Notes under the pieces: generated by a model
The model's database searches: none
What the model saw: only the letters and a program-made list of their open reading frames with translations
Told to the model about the DNA's origin: nothing
Translations under genes and position numbers: made by a program
Part shown: positions 1 through 13,300 of the stretch, in pieces
How the letters are laid out: each line of letters begins with the position of its first letter
Numbering within the stretch: position 1 is the first letter of the stretch
DNA from: Paroedura picta
Taxonomy: Eukaryota > Chordata > Lepidosauria > Squamata > Gekkonidae
Reading direction: 5' to 3'
DNA: 64,000 bases
Assembly (NCBI RefSeq): GCF_049243985.1
Contig: NC_135386.1
Coordinates: forward strand, 5,974,501 to 6,038,500

Positions 1-852
1 CCCTAGCGCCGCCGCTTTCTGCAGCCGAGGCGGGGCAGAGCTCCCCTCCCGGCTGGAGAGCGCCCAGGAGGGGACTGAGTCAGCCGCCGCCGCCGCGGAG
101 GAGGAGGAGGAGCGGCCAGAGGGACGAGGGCACGGCGGAGTCATGGAAAACACCCCGCCACGGCCGCCGCCGCCGCCGCAGCCAGGGCAGGAGAGGCGGC
201 GGAAGAGGCGGCTTTGTGCTTAGGCGGAGGAAGGGAAGGGAAGAAGGGAAGGGAAGGGAAGGGAAGGCGGCTGCGGCCCCTCTTTCTCCACAGGGCGATG
301 AGGCGGCCCCGGGCGAGGCGAGGGCCTGAGGGGGCGACCCCGGCCTGAGGCGGGAGAGGAGGGCGCGGAGGGCAGGCAGAAGAGAGGAGGAGGAGAAAAA
401 GGAGGAGAGGAGTCGCTTTCGTGGGGCGATGAGGCGGTGAAACTCCCCCGTCGCTCGCCATTTCTCCCTCACTTTCCCTCCCTTCAACCCCCGCTCCCCG
501 CTTCCCCCGCGCGGGCGAGGCTCCCGGCTGCCGGCTCCCGCAGGACGCGTGAAGGGCGGTTCAGACGTTCGCGCTCGGCGCGTGCTGCTTGCGGAGCCCC
601 CTCGAGGCGGGGGTGTGGGGCAGCGCCGCCTTCGCAGTCTCCCCTCCTCCCCTCCTCCCCGCCTCCCTTTCCCCCTAGACGCGGACAGATTTAGCCTGAC
701 AATGAGCCGCCCGCGTCTGTCGCGAGAGGGTTTTATTTAGGCTAGACGGGAGCCGAGGTTTGGGGGGAGGAGGAGGAGGGGGAGGGGGAGGGGGAGGGGG
801 AGGAGGGGAGAAGAGGGCCAAGCTCTGCCCCTCCTGGCCGCCTCTCGAACAG
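1..852 (+). promoter_or_regulatory. ATOSA: ATOSA CpG-island promoter and probable non-coding exon 1
   Basis: The first 850 bases are very rich in G, C and CpG. They contain purine tracts (GGGAA repeats near 230-268 and GGGGGA repeats near 762-810), as in a housekeeping promoter. No long conserved reading frame is present; the open stretches here are low-complexity. A good splice donor, CAG followed by GTACAT, lies at 850-858, so a non-coding first exon ending at 852 is likely. The transcription start cannot be placed. The island lies just upstream of the ATOSA start codon at 1325. The exon end is inferred; the island is seen directly. Confidence 0.7.
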
Positions 853-984
853 GTACATGAGAAAGCAATGGAGTCCAGCTTGGGTTGACGTTGCCTAGAC
901 TAGAGCTCTGGGTTGGATTGGGGCTGGGGGAAGGCTTGGGGGGTTCGTGTCTAGCTTTTGTTTTCTGAGCTTTTACCCCGGCAG

Positions 985-1340
985 GTTATAAATAGACCTG
1001 TGCAGAGGCCGTGTCAAGGAAGGACAAGTTCCAGAGCGAGAGAGACTGGCAGTGTTTAGCCCCCTCTTCCCAGCTGACACTGCTGCTGTTTTGCCCCTGC
1101 AATGAATGCCCAGAGGAGGCCTAGGTGCTACGTATTCTTGTCGGCGGTTCAGGGATAAGGGCTGGATTTCGCCTTTATGGTTCCTACAAAAGAAGGCCGG
1201 AGCAAGCCTAGTCGGAGGCGGCATCGGTGAGACACGACGCGGCAAGGGTAGGGGGGAGAAGACACTCCACCGAGGTGTCCTTACTGAGAACTGTGTAGGG
1301 GAAAACAACACCACCGGACTGAAAATGAAGCCTGACAGAG
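985..1340 (+). CDS. ATOSA: ATOSA exon with start codon (coding part 1325-1340)
   Basis: A pyrimidine-rich acceptor ending CAG at 982-984 and a donor GTAAAT at 1341 bound an exon of about 356 bases. Only its last 16 bases code: ATG at 1325-1327 gives M-K-P-D-R plus the first base of an aspartate codon. An A at position -3 gives a fair start context, and the peptide matches the ATOSA N terminus. Upstream sequence in the exon would be 5' UTR. The 5' edge is inferred from the acceptor alone; the coding part is firm because it joins in frame to the exon at 24673. Confidence 0.85.
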
Positions 1341-4300
1341 GTAAATGAATTTTTAAAGTCTTTCCATGTACCTTGGCCAGTCCCGGAGGATTGAGAATGG
1401 ATTTGGAGGGGGTGCCGTTTAAATCTTCTGCATTCAGTCTCCTCCGCTTTCTTGTGAGGCTGGACTCGATCAACAGACTGTATTGTTTGAAACTTTCTTT
1501 TCGAAAGCTGCTGTGTAAATCGCTGCCTTGACTTAATCAAGGCAAGAGCTGGGATTTAGACACTCATTGTGGAAAACACCCTTTGCCCTGGGAGACGGTG
1601 TAGTTTAAATGCCAAACCGTGTTGCGCTATTATCATTCAGTTGCAACATATAAAAATAAATAAATAAAAGAAGCCTCACGGGTTACAGTCAGCTCAGGAT
1701 TGGCAGTGTGATCTCCCTGTGTATGGAAATTAGAAACCCAACTCCCGTAAAACAGCTAAAACTCATCCTGTTACAATTTCTCACTTGCATTTCTGGTAGA
1801 GTCCTAAATGACTATACCTGTTTTGTGTGTTTGTGATGTGCTTGTGACTAGAGGATAAAATAAATGGGTCAATTGGTGTTGTGTTTAGACCTTGTTTTTG
1901 TGAAGGTTGCTTTTGCCACTTAAGGAGTTGGTGCGTTGTTGACTTCTGGCTTTAAATAATCGTTATTTATTAGATTTTTATACCGCCCTTCCATACGGCT
2001 CAGGGCGGATAACATATAGCATCACGGGGGATACATGGAACGGCCTAACATATAACATAGTCAATACATCAACAATAGTCAATACCTTTCACCTTATATA
2101 TTGCTATATCTCACTATTGTAACCAGTTTGGAAAATAACTTTTTAAATAATGCCTCACAAATTGCAGCAGTGAGCAAGCTCCCATGCCCCCCCTCCTTTT
2201 TGTTGTTGTTTATGCATGTGTAATTCCATAACTTGAAGCACGTATACAGTCCTGGTATGTGAATCGCTTTTGGTATGTAAGGCATTCTTTACAAAAACAT
2301 TATGATGCATCAAAAAGGGGGAGGGCTTTTTTAGTCATTGGTCTGTTGGGCAGCTATTTTTAGCCTGTTTTTATATTCAAAATACTTTACATTCTATAGT
2401 ACATCTCTTAAGTATGTGGTATTATTTGAATGTGTGCAAGAGGATATGCATCTTGCCAGTGTTAGAATTGCTTGGGGATGTACATTTGACAGCTATTTCT
2501 TGAGTGCTTTAGGATTTCACTTACACCATCCCTTTGCATGCTCACCTGAGAGTAAGCCCTACAATACTTGTGGTATGAATCTCTTCCAAAATTATTAATG
2601 CATTATTTGGCTATAAAAGCCGAGAACCTTAGTTACTTGGAAATACTAAGCCCAATGACCTATGTGGGACTTAGTTCTGAATAAATATGCCCAAGATCAT
2701 GTTGCAAACAATGCACTAGGAGAATTTGGCTTGCAAATATTGAATCTCTGGTTAAATATCTGAATAGCTTGTAACTTTCTTCACTGCCCTGAACCTTGGA
2801 GGTGTTTGTCCAAGATTCTGATAAACAACAGCACTTTACGCTTTGAGAAGGCAGTAACATTTTCCTAGTGACACCGCTATAGAATAGTCAGTCTGTGTAC
2901 CTTAGTGCAGGGGTAGTCAACCTGTGGTCCTCCAGATGTCCATGGACTACAATTCCCATGAGCTCCTGCCAGCGTTTGCTGGCAGGGGCTCATGGGAATT
3001 GTAGTCCATGAACATCTGGAGGACCACAGGTTGACTACCCCTGCTAGTGGGAGAGAGAGGACCATGTCTGAATCCTTTGTGTGTGGAAACCAACTGGGTT
3101 ATTGATTTATACTGTATTATCTCAAAGCCTTGCGTGGCTTAATTTTAGTAAAACGAACAGCAGTAACTTATATTGTTTATCAGAAAGCAAAGTTCCAGCA
3201 TTCAAAAGTCTGCAGCTGTTTATTTGGTAAGCAAATAAACTGCAATTTTATTGAACAGTGTTATAAAGCTCAACTGCTCCTGTTTTGTTATGATATCTAC
3301 AAAGAGTTACAGCATTTGGCCTGATTGCCTCAGTGAGCTTGCAGATGCTTTTTTCTTCTTTTTTTTTGGACAGCCAAAATCATGCAAATGTTTTCTTGTG
3401 CCAGTTTTCTGCACAGCAGCTGCAGCAGTCAAGTGTGCAGTCACCTGCTTCCATTAGTTGCAAATTAATAGCAAAGGATGAGCAGAGCTTTGAACTGAAC
3501 TGCAGTACAATCTGTGAAGGACTGGACCAACAGGAAGGAAACTATTTTGCATTAGGCTGTAAAAAAGACATGTGATATCTGTACTTCGTTTAAATCATCT
3601 TGATTTGGTTCATCAAGCCTTAATAACCAATACCCACTTTGTCTTTTCCTTTGTAACTATATCCTTGCACCTAGGATACCTTGCACCTTGCATCATATCA
3701 ACTGGACATTAGGATAGGGAAAATAGGTGCCTGCAGAACGGAATTGCGCCCTCATGATTCTATTCAACGTTGGTGTTGAATTGGATTGCTTCCTTGTTCA
3801 AATGAAAAGGGGGCATGTCATCATTTTGCGTTTAATAACTGATGACAGCGTCTTCGTGGAGCTCTCTGCAGAAAAGACAATTTGGTGGAAGAGACCACAA
3901 TTTGGCTCTGAAATAAAGAGCATCCGCTGCGATTTTCAAAGCATGCAAGAAAACAAACAGGAATAGTCTGCAGACTTGTTTCTTTTTTACTTATCTGTAA
4001 GCTAAAAATGTGTCTGGAGGATTCTCTGGTGAAGTAAGGCATTGGTCTCAACTGCAGTTGTTTATTGGTTGAAGTCTAAAAATGTGAAAGCCTGAAACAA
4101 TATAATCCAATATAATATAATCCAGCATGATGCCCACACAGCATGCTTCCAGGCTCCACTTACTGCTGGGTTTTTTTCCACCTCATTGGAACAGGAAGTA
4201 CTTCCGAAGAACCCAGGAAGTATCACCTTTAGGACTTCAATGAACATCAGTTTGGAAATAGCTCTCCCCACTATGCAAGGAGGATTGGCTTGGAATCTCC

Positions 4301-7300
4301 CCAAACGTTGTGTTTGTACGCTGCCCTGGTGGCTGCTGCTCTTGCTCAACATTTCAAAAGCAGCCCTTGGTATAATCCCTTGTTCTTGATTTCCTGAAAT
4401 CAGGTGAAGGCACAATCCAGCAGAAGTTCTGAACAGGAGCCTAGTTGTTCAGTCGAAATCAACAGCTTTAAAAATGATTTCTTAGGCAGCGTTGTCTCTT
4501 TCACCTTGAATCAAGTGACTGCTTTTCTTTCTGCCTAAGAATAATTGACACCTATATGATTCCTGAGTCTCTGGCATGGGCCTCCTTTTATAACATGCAC
4601 AGAGCCCTCCACTCTGTAGCCCTGTACTATGTTCCCCAGACCAAGGCCTAAACGTCATCCGGTTGTGATGATTACCTGTAGCAGTGCATAACTGTAGCAA
4701 CACAGTTTATAAACATAGGAGTGATTTCCTTTGCTATGAGGAGGGCAAAAACTCCCAAGTCCCTGGCCAAATGCAACCTTATCCATCTTCCTTCAAGGCC
4801 CTAACCTTCCCAGTATCCCACAGCCAGGGTCTGAAAGGCGGGATGGATGGTAGGGCAGAACTTTCAATTGACAGAGGCATAGTTGCTCTAGAATCATAGA
4901 GTTGGAAGGGGCCAAACAGGCCATCTAGTCCAACCCCCTGCTCATAGAATCATAGAGTTGGAAGGGGCCACACAGGTCATCTAGTCCAACCCCCTGCTCA
5001 TAGAATCATAGAGTTGGAAGGGGCCATACAGGCCATCTACTCCTGGGAATTGTAGTCCATGGACATCTGGAGGGCCGCAGTTTGACTACCCCTGGTTTAA
5101 ACACTAGTCCCTGAAATTTGTGTTGCTGAACCGCAGTGATGCCTTTCATCTAATTTTATCACCTACAAAACAAAGCAGCAACGCTGTGGCACGGTTTTGT
5201 AATGGCTGAGTGTAGACTAGAGTACTCTTGTAAATGGCCAGCTCCCTAAATCTCTGTGGCTAACATAATAAAACTGTGTTTTTGTAATCAGTAATTATAC
5301 CAAACAGCTTGTGAGCTGCAGGTGATGCTACTTCCTGTTTAGCCAGAGCAGCAGTTCTGAAAATGCCTAAGTTGTGCTTCTGGTTATAGATGTCACAGGT
5401 AAATGTAGGGAGGAGACAATACACAATAAACTGGATGTGATGCTGCTTCCTGTTGTAATAAGGAAGCTGCTCTGGCTGTTTTTCTGGCTGTGGGATCATG
5501 TTGCTGAAGGATATGAAAGAGCGAGACCTATAGTGTTTGTTGGAAGTGTATCTGTGACTTCTTAATAACCTATGTTTAAAAAAAAGAATTCAGATTTAAA
5601 TCTTAGTGACAGGTGGTACAGACAGCAACTTGGGAGTCTAGCCTTAATCTGTGGCTATTTTTGCAATTCTAGTATATTGTGTGCAAATAAAAAGGAGCTG
5701 TTTACTCAGTTGTATATAGGGACAGAATTTCCTGGGGTTTTATTTTTGTAATCGATTCTAACCCTCCTGTGCTCAGCCAAGTAAGGTTGCCTGCTTATAA
5801 CTAACCTTATTACCGGCAATCAAAGATTAAGCGGAATCTAAATAAATAGATCACAGCTGTGGCAATAATGGGTGGAAAATTGAAGGAGCTTTTATGTGCA
5901 GGACAACATCCTTCAGCACATGCAAGAGGCACCAACTGTGTGCTAATGTTATCGATCTGAAATATGCTTTTTTGCGGGTCTCTGAAGCTAAAGTGCTATA
6001 GCATGGATTTTATTTAAATGTTTGGGGCGGATTTCTTTCCATCTCCACCTAGTAGTGGGTCTGAGTTGTGTGACTGTTCGTTGTGGCTTCATGTTGAGGA
6101 CTAGCCTTATCAACAGCTGGGTCGATAGTGATGGACTTTTCACTCTGGACCTTTCACTCTATTCTGTGTTCTGGGGTGTACTGTATTTTCTCTAAAGCAA
6201 AATACCTTGACATTAGATCAATACATATTTTCCCACTGCCTAATTTTAATTTAGATTCTCAAGTCTTGGAGAAAGTAAAGGTCCTGAAGCAGCAGGGATA
6301 ATGCTTGGGTTGAAGACAAAGGAGGAGCAAACCCTTTGTGGGAATATGTCCTATAAATGGCCCTTTCTTATGCAGGTCACTTATTTAAGGAAGGGGATTG
6401 CGGGGGGGGGGGGACATCTTCCTTTAGGGCAGCTTTCATTCTAGTCTGGAGTATCCTGTGGCATGGTTTGGACATAATGACCAACCGTGGTTTGCTGCAG
6501 GAACCTTGGTCTTCTGTATTTTTCTGAAATTAATAATTTCAACTTTTGTAGCACAGAATCGCTAGGTGTTATAATTGAACCCCGAATTGTGGCTTGTCCT
6601 CCTCTCCAGAGTAGGGTTAGAGCCAGCTTGGTGTAGTGGTTAGGAGCGCGGACTTCTATTGTGGCGAGCTGGGTTGGATTCCCCGCTTCTCCCCACATGC
6701 AGCCACCTGGGAGACCTTGGACTCGCCTCAGCAGTGATAAAACCGTTCTGACCGAGCAATAATATCAGGGCTGTCCCAGCCTCACCTACCTCACAGGGTG
6801 CCTGTTGTGGGGAGAGGAAAGGGAAGGCGAATGTAAGCCACTCTGAGACTCCTTCGCGTAGAGAAAAGCGGTACAGAAGAACCAACTCTTCTTCTTAAAC
6901 TGTGATTTTGCATTCTGGTTAAGGGGGAAATGAACAAATTGTAATGGGGGGTGTTTATATATTAAGAACAAGCCACAGCTTGCCAATAAAGTGTAAGCAA
7001 TCAGCCTTTACGCCTTCCTGGGAGGGATGTACCCCAGTGGTGGAGGATTGGGGGCCGCCTAATCAAAGCTGGTTTGTTCATATTCTGAAAATGTTGATTG
7101 AATCACTGTGCATCCCAATCACAAGCATTTGATCTGCCATATTGACTGGCCAAGTTTATAGGACATCAGGCTTTGGATGATCATTCTACTAAGTTATCAT
7201 TCTACTAAGGCTTTCTGCAGCTTAACCTACAGAAACCAGGAGGGTGGTGACCAGAGATGGGGCTTTGATGGTGGGGCTTTGGAAGGCCCTCTGGCTTGAG

Positions 7301-10300
7301 GCTTTCCTGGCACCTCCCTTTTGTCCTTTAGGCGCCACGTCAAAACATTTCTTTTTGCTCAAACTTTTAATGGAGGGGTCCCGTCTTCAGATGTTTTTAT
7401 GGTCTGCTTCTAGCTTGAGGGTGTGTTTTATGAAAGTCATAATAACAATAATAATGTTAAGCTGCTTGGTATATTACCTCTTTTTATGCCCGTGATTGTG
7501 TTTTAGTTGCTTGTTTGGTCTTGTTGGTATGGCTTCATTTGTGAGTTGCCTTGGGCAGGTGTACCCAAGCACAAGCAGTTGTTTGCACTCACAGCAAACT
7601 TTAGGGTCGGGCTCTGATGTGTGACTTAGAGGACCAATTGAATCGAGTGCATAGGACAGGGGTAGTCAAACTGCGTCCCTCCAGATGTCCATGGACTACA
7701 ATTCCCAGAAGCCCCTGCCAGCATTCGCTGGCAGGGGCTCCTGGGAATTGTAGTCCATGGACATCTGGAGGGACGCAGTTTGACTACCCTGGCATAGGAG
7801 ATGTAATTCCTTGTTCAGAAGGTGGAATTACCCTTATGTGTGGCTTTCATCTAATTTCATGACTGCGCTTTTATTGCAAACTGACTCCTCTTGTAGCTGG
7901 GGTTTCGTTCTTCAGAGACCATCTGTGCAAAATGTAGTATGGAAGGACGATAATGTGTCCTAAAAAGGGGTTACACAAGAACATAAGTAGAGCCGGGCTG
8001 AATTAGACCAGTTTCAGAGGGTAGCCTTCTTAGTCTGTAGTAAAAGAGCTTGGTTTGAGTCCCGTATCACCTTAGAGACGAGCAAGATTTTTGAGGTATA
8101 AGCTTTCTAGGATCCATGCTGACAAAGCTTATACGCCTAAAATTATGCTCGTCTCTAAGGTGCCACTGGATTCAAATCTAGCTGGATTAGACCAGTGTGT
8201 CTTCTTGTTTGACAAGAAGCATCTTGTTTGACAAACTGGCCAACCAGTTGCTCTGTAGGGTCAACCAAGAACATATCCTCATGTTACCTTCTAACATTGG
8301 TTTCCAGAGGTTTACTGCCTCTGAATACAGAGGTTCACTTTAGTCATCATGGCTAATAGCCATGGATCAGCCTCTCCTCCATGATCCTTGTCCAGACATC
8401 ATTCAAAAAGCCATCTTTGTTTGTGGCCTTCACTTGAATAATGAAGTCTTTCTATCTTCAAACTATTGCCCATCAACCTCATCAGGTGCTCCCTGAGTTC
8501 ATTCTGTCCACTTTTCTCCTTCCTATGCCTAATTTTTATATGAACATCAATTGTATATGGTTTATGAAGCTCTGTGAATGCATATATTTACCCCAAAGGA
8601 CAGTTTCCATTGACCTGTACTTGAAGACTATCGGGAGAACAAAGTAAAGTCTGTTCGCTGAAGAACACAGGAGGTGCCAGATGAAAGAGGGAGGAACTAA
8701 TGGATCATGCACAGGTAGCCTTAAAATAGACGCGTTGTTCCGTAACCTTATGGAGAGAGGCATGCTAAAAAGAATATGATGATGGTGTATAACGTCAGAT
8801 AGGAAGTGATTAGCCTATCAGAGTGACTAATGAGTCGGCCCCGGAACATGGAATGTCTTAATTAAGTTTGGTTAGTAATTTGCTTGATCAGGCCATCTTT
8901 GCTGATAGGGAAAGAAGCAAGACTGAACAAGGGCATGTTTGTCATTTGTGGGGTGGGGGAACATAAGTTGAAAGGATGAAAAGAGTAGGAACAGAAGAAT
9001 TGCTCATGGTGCTCTTCTCTGATTTTGATGCCAATTGGTCAGTCTCATTGCTGAGAAATAGCCAATGACCTTTCAAAACAGTTGCTTTTCTGTGCTTAGA
9101 GCAGGGCGTACCACAATGTGTTGAGATTAATATATATTTAATTTAAAAACTCCCTTATGTTGACCTGCTCCTTCCCAAAATAGCCAACGATGGGCCTGGA
9201 GGGGGTAGAAAAGTGAGGGTCCCCACTCATTCAAACCTTGGCTGGCCAAGGCCCCTAACACTGGAGTCGAGCAAGGTGAGTCCTTCCTTGGGATTGGGGG
9301 TGTTCAGTACCAGGACGTGTTGGAAACTGACCGGGTGGGATAGGGAAAGAAAGCCACTATATATTTTAAAAATATCTTTTTTAAAAGGTCTGCAGTCTTT
9401 CAGACTTCAGCCATCTTTTATAGCTTATCAGCATCTGCCCTGATCCACTCTGTTTTGCCTGTTTACATGGGCACATGTGCCACATGCTGGGCTGCTTTCT
9501 AAACCCACTCAGTTGCATAAGTACCCTGGTGTGATTGTCTCCATTTCTGCACAGAGTTTTTCCTGTTTAGTCCCCGTCCTCCCCATCAACCTGTGCAGAT
9601 CGTTAAGCATCTAGTTTAAGTTAATGTTAAAGGCAGATACGGTTCCCGGGAAGGTAGGAATCACGGAAGTTTCTCACATTTGTTTTTTTTTTTGCTGCAT
9701 CGTACCAACCAAACTCCTCTGATGGCAGTCTCGCGTCCCGAATGCTGCTCTTTGTTATTTTTGTGTGTGTGTGTTAAAAATAATCCCGATTTGTATCCCT
9801 TTTATTATCCGCCCGGTATTAATAGCAGCGCTTGGTGCCATATTTAGTGGCTCTTGCTACTTGTTGTTCTGCTGTTCTTTCCTCTCAAATTGCCCAAACA
9901 CAGCTGGGTTCACAAGAGGAGAAAGGAAAACATGATCCTCCTGCCAAACAGACAGGAAACTGTAGTCAGCCTTGTGAGCAGCGAAGGGCTTAAACACGCC
10001 TTCCGTCCAATCGGCTGTGAGTTCTGTTGCTATGTGCACTTTTACTCTGCCTTCTTTGTGGGGGAGAGAAAAAAAATGTCTTGCACGGAGAGTCTGAGTG
10101 TGCACCCAAAGCTGAACATTTTTGTTCTAGCCACTGCAGACATCTGGATCACTGAAACACCGGCAGCGTAGCCAGCCCCCTTCGCTGCCAGGAAAGAACT
10201 TACTTTCCACAACGATCCCAGTATGGTTTACAGTGGAAACAAAGGGCTGCATATAGAAGGTGTGTAACTGAAAGAATTTAGTCATTTTAAAATGCTGAAA

Positions 10301-13300
10301 TACCTATTTTAAGTTGTTGGTGAACCTGCAATTTTTCCTTCGGCAGCACTGGCGTTCTCTTACAGACGACGGTTTCTTCTGTCTGCGGGTCAATAGTAAA
10401 CAAAGATAATTTCCATGTAATAGTTTTGCAACTTGGGGTGGCAAAATGAGGTGAATTCTGAAAGGGGTGGAGGAGGAATGAGAAGCAAGAAGCAAACTAG
10501 CTGTTGACTCTCAAAAATACAGTTTAATTTTACAGCCAAAAGAATAAGGAGCAGTGGGTGGGTGTTGAAATTATGGTTTTGTTATTGAATAACTGTATAA
10601 CATACAACGAGCAAATACCAAGTTTGACTCTTATATGACTATGTATTTTTCCCTATAGTTATGCTAGTGGTAAAACTGGGGGAATAAATGCTTTTTCAGA
10701 ATAATTCGGGTCATTTTCTCTTGGTTCCCCACCCTCCCCCCAGCACTGCAGTTATGTATGCACAATGTCCACTTCAGCGTCACCATAGAAGAGCATTCTT
10801 ATAGCCATATGTGTTGCTTGCTTTTATTGTTTACTGTGAAAACAAAAGATTTGGCTGACAGTGCTTCTTTTGTGTTCTTTTTCTCCCCGTTACATAGGTC
10901 AAAGTTCTTTCAAAACACAAGGAAATTTGTACAGTACTTTTCATTCGTTGTACTAGCAAAAGACCATCGCAGCATTAGCCCTCTTTGTTGTTTGTTTCTG
11001 CTTACACTAAGGGCAAAGAAAGGTTATACAAATAGCAATCAGCCCTTTGGCTACCTGAAAACTAATTTAGAGTTGGAAAGGGACATGCCATTGTCCTTAC
11101 ACATGACAACAGCAGCCCTTTTCAGGTGTTGGTCTGTGTGGTGTTTACCCGGACAGGGTCAGGGTGGGGAGAGGGATCATGCCTTCTTGGCTCTGCCTGT
11201 CGTTCAGCTGAACATCTAGATCCAGCTTCTCTACACGTGTTGACTGATTGGGATCTTACTTCTTGCAGCATTTCTGCTCAGCTTGGTGTCATGGTTAGGA
11301 GTGCGGGCTTCTAATCTGACGAGCTGGGTTTGATTCCCCGCTCCTCCCCCACATGCCACCAGCTGGGTGACCATGGGCTCGCCACAGCACTGAGAAAGCT
11401 GTTCTGACCGAGCAGGATGTCTGTTGTGGGGAGAGGAAAGGGAAGGCGAATGTAAGCCACATGGTGACTCCTTCGGGTAGATAAAAGTGGCATAGAAGAA
11501 CCAACTCTACTTCCTCTTCCTCCTCCTCTTCCTCCTCTTCTTTTTTTTCTTTTTCCTCTTTCTCTTCCTCTTTCTCCTCCTCCATATGGAGGAGCCCTCA
11601 TATGTAAGAACATCTTACAGTCATTCAGCTGAACATGTGTACAGTGGGGTAGAGCCAGTAGGCAGAATCCCGTTCTCCTCCGTGTACATTAATTGCACAC
11701 GTGGACAAATGTCTGAAGAGGGCTCTTGCACGTGTGAGATGAAGTTTTGAAGAAATACCAGGTTCTAACGGGATACATTAACTCTATTGATGTGCATCTC
11801 TTGGTAGCCGGGTAAGGTGTGGACTGGAAGGTGTCCTCATTCTCTCCGAGAGTGAGGCGGAGCGTATTTGATCTGTATGCTTTCCCCCCCCCCACCCCGT
11901 CCTAGGAAAGTGCTGTGGTTTGTAAGCATGTTGTTGTAGTGAAAGATAACGTAAGTGAATGAAGAAATACATAGCACGGGCCATCTCTTCAAATTATCCA
12001 GCATACTGGATAAGCAGCCTAAAACTCTCGTTACAGTTCTACAATACAGAGAAGTCACAAGTGCTTGGATTTCTCTGCTTGGTCTATGCAAAGGGAAGGC
12101 TCACCGTGCTTACAGATAGTTTCCTGCGCTGTAGAAGACCATGAGGAGCATGTAGTCCTGCTCTCTGCAGTCATGGCCCTCCTTTAGAAGTCCTTCCTGG
12201 AGCTTGCAGCAGACCCATGATGTCTCTATGCTCACAGCTGCTTCTGTTCCCTTCATTGGAAGGGACAACCGTGTACATACGCTTCTTCTTTAAGTGGACA
12301 GAGCCACCTCTTCCATGTAAGTTCACATTTGAGTGTGAACTCCCTGTATACATCACAGTGCACTCAGGCCTCTGGATCATGGCCACAATGTCTTTGTAAG
12401 TAATGTTGATTCTCGCCTGTCTTGTTTCAAAGCTTCTTGACAAATGTGTGTGTAAACAAATAAAATAACGTGTGTGTGTATGATATGCGTGTCTTTCTCC
12501 CTGTTTGGGAAACTTGGCTACCATAGAAAGGGAAGGATCTGTCTCCCACTGAGTGAGGATACTTTCAGGGATAAAGGTAAAGGTATCCCCTGTGCAAGCA
12601 CCGGGTCATGTCTGACCCTTGGGGTGACGCCTTCTAGCGTTTTCATGGCAGACTCAATACGGGGTGGTTTGCCATTCCCTTCCCCAGTCATTACCATTTT
12701 ACCCCCCAGCAAGCTGGGTACTCATTTTACCGACCTCGGAAGGATGGAAGGCTGAGTCAACCTTGAGCCGGCTGCTGGGATTGAACTCCCAGCCTCATGG
12801 GCAGAACCTCAGACAGCATGTCTGCTGCCTTACCACTCTGTGCCACAAGGTTGAGGGATACCTCATGACAAAACATGAAGTCCAATTTATTCACTAGTTC
12901 CTCCCGTCCACGTGTCAAGATTGGTTAGCAGTTCAAGAGATGCCTGCTCAAAGCCAAGCGGCTTAATTCATCATTTCACCCTTTTTACCTGTTTTTGCCC
13001 TCCAAGTACTTTCTTGACTTCTAAGTCTCTTCTAAACTGGCTAGGTTGGATAGCTAGAGGGAAATATTATTTTTTTGTCCTCTTTCCATCACTTAACGGG
13101 AGAATGCAAAGTCTTTCAGTAAGCAAATGTGTTTGCTTTGATTCTTATAACAGTTTCTGGAATATAATATGAAGCAAGTCTCGCTGGTTTCAGGATTTCA
13201 TTTATTTTTGCTGGCCCAGTCGATGCTTATGCTGGTTATCTAATTCTCACAGAGTTGGAAAGGAGATCAAGGCCAAGTCGTGTAGCCTTGGGGCAGGACA

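Noticed and set aside
80-740. Several proline/arginine-rich frames at the left edge
   Set aside because: They are GC-rich low-complexity products of the CpG island, overlapping on both strands with no family resemblance.
4893-5039. Regularly spaced repeats resembling a CRISPR array
   Set aside because: The units are CR1 3' ends in direct tandem without spacers, in a vertebrate genome.
11489-11613. A glutamate-rich minus-strand frame
   Set aside because: It is the translated CTT tail of a SINE.
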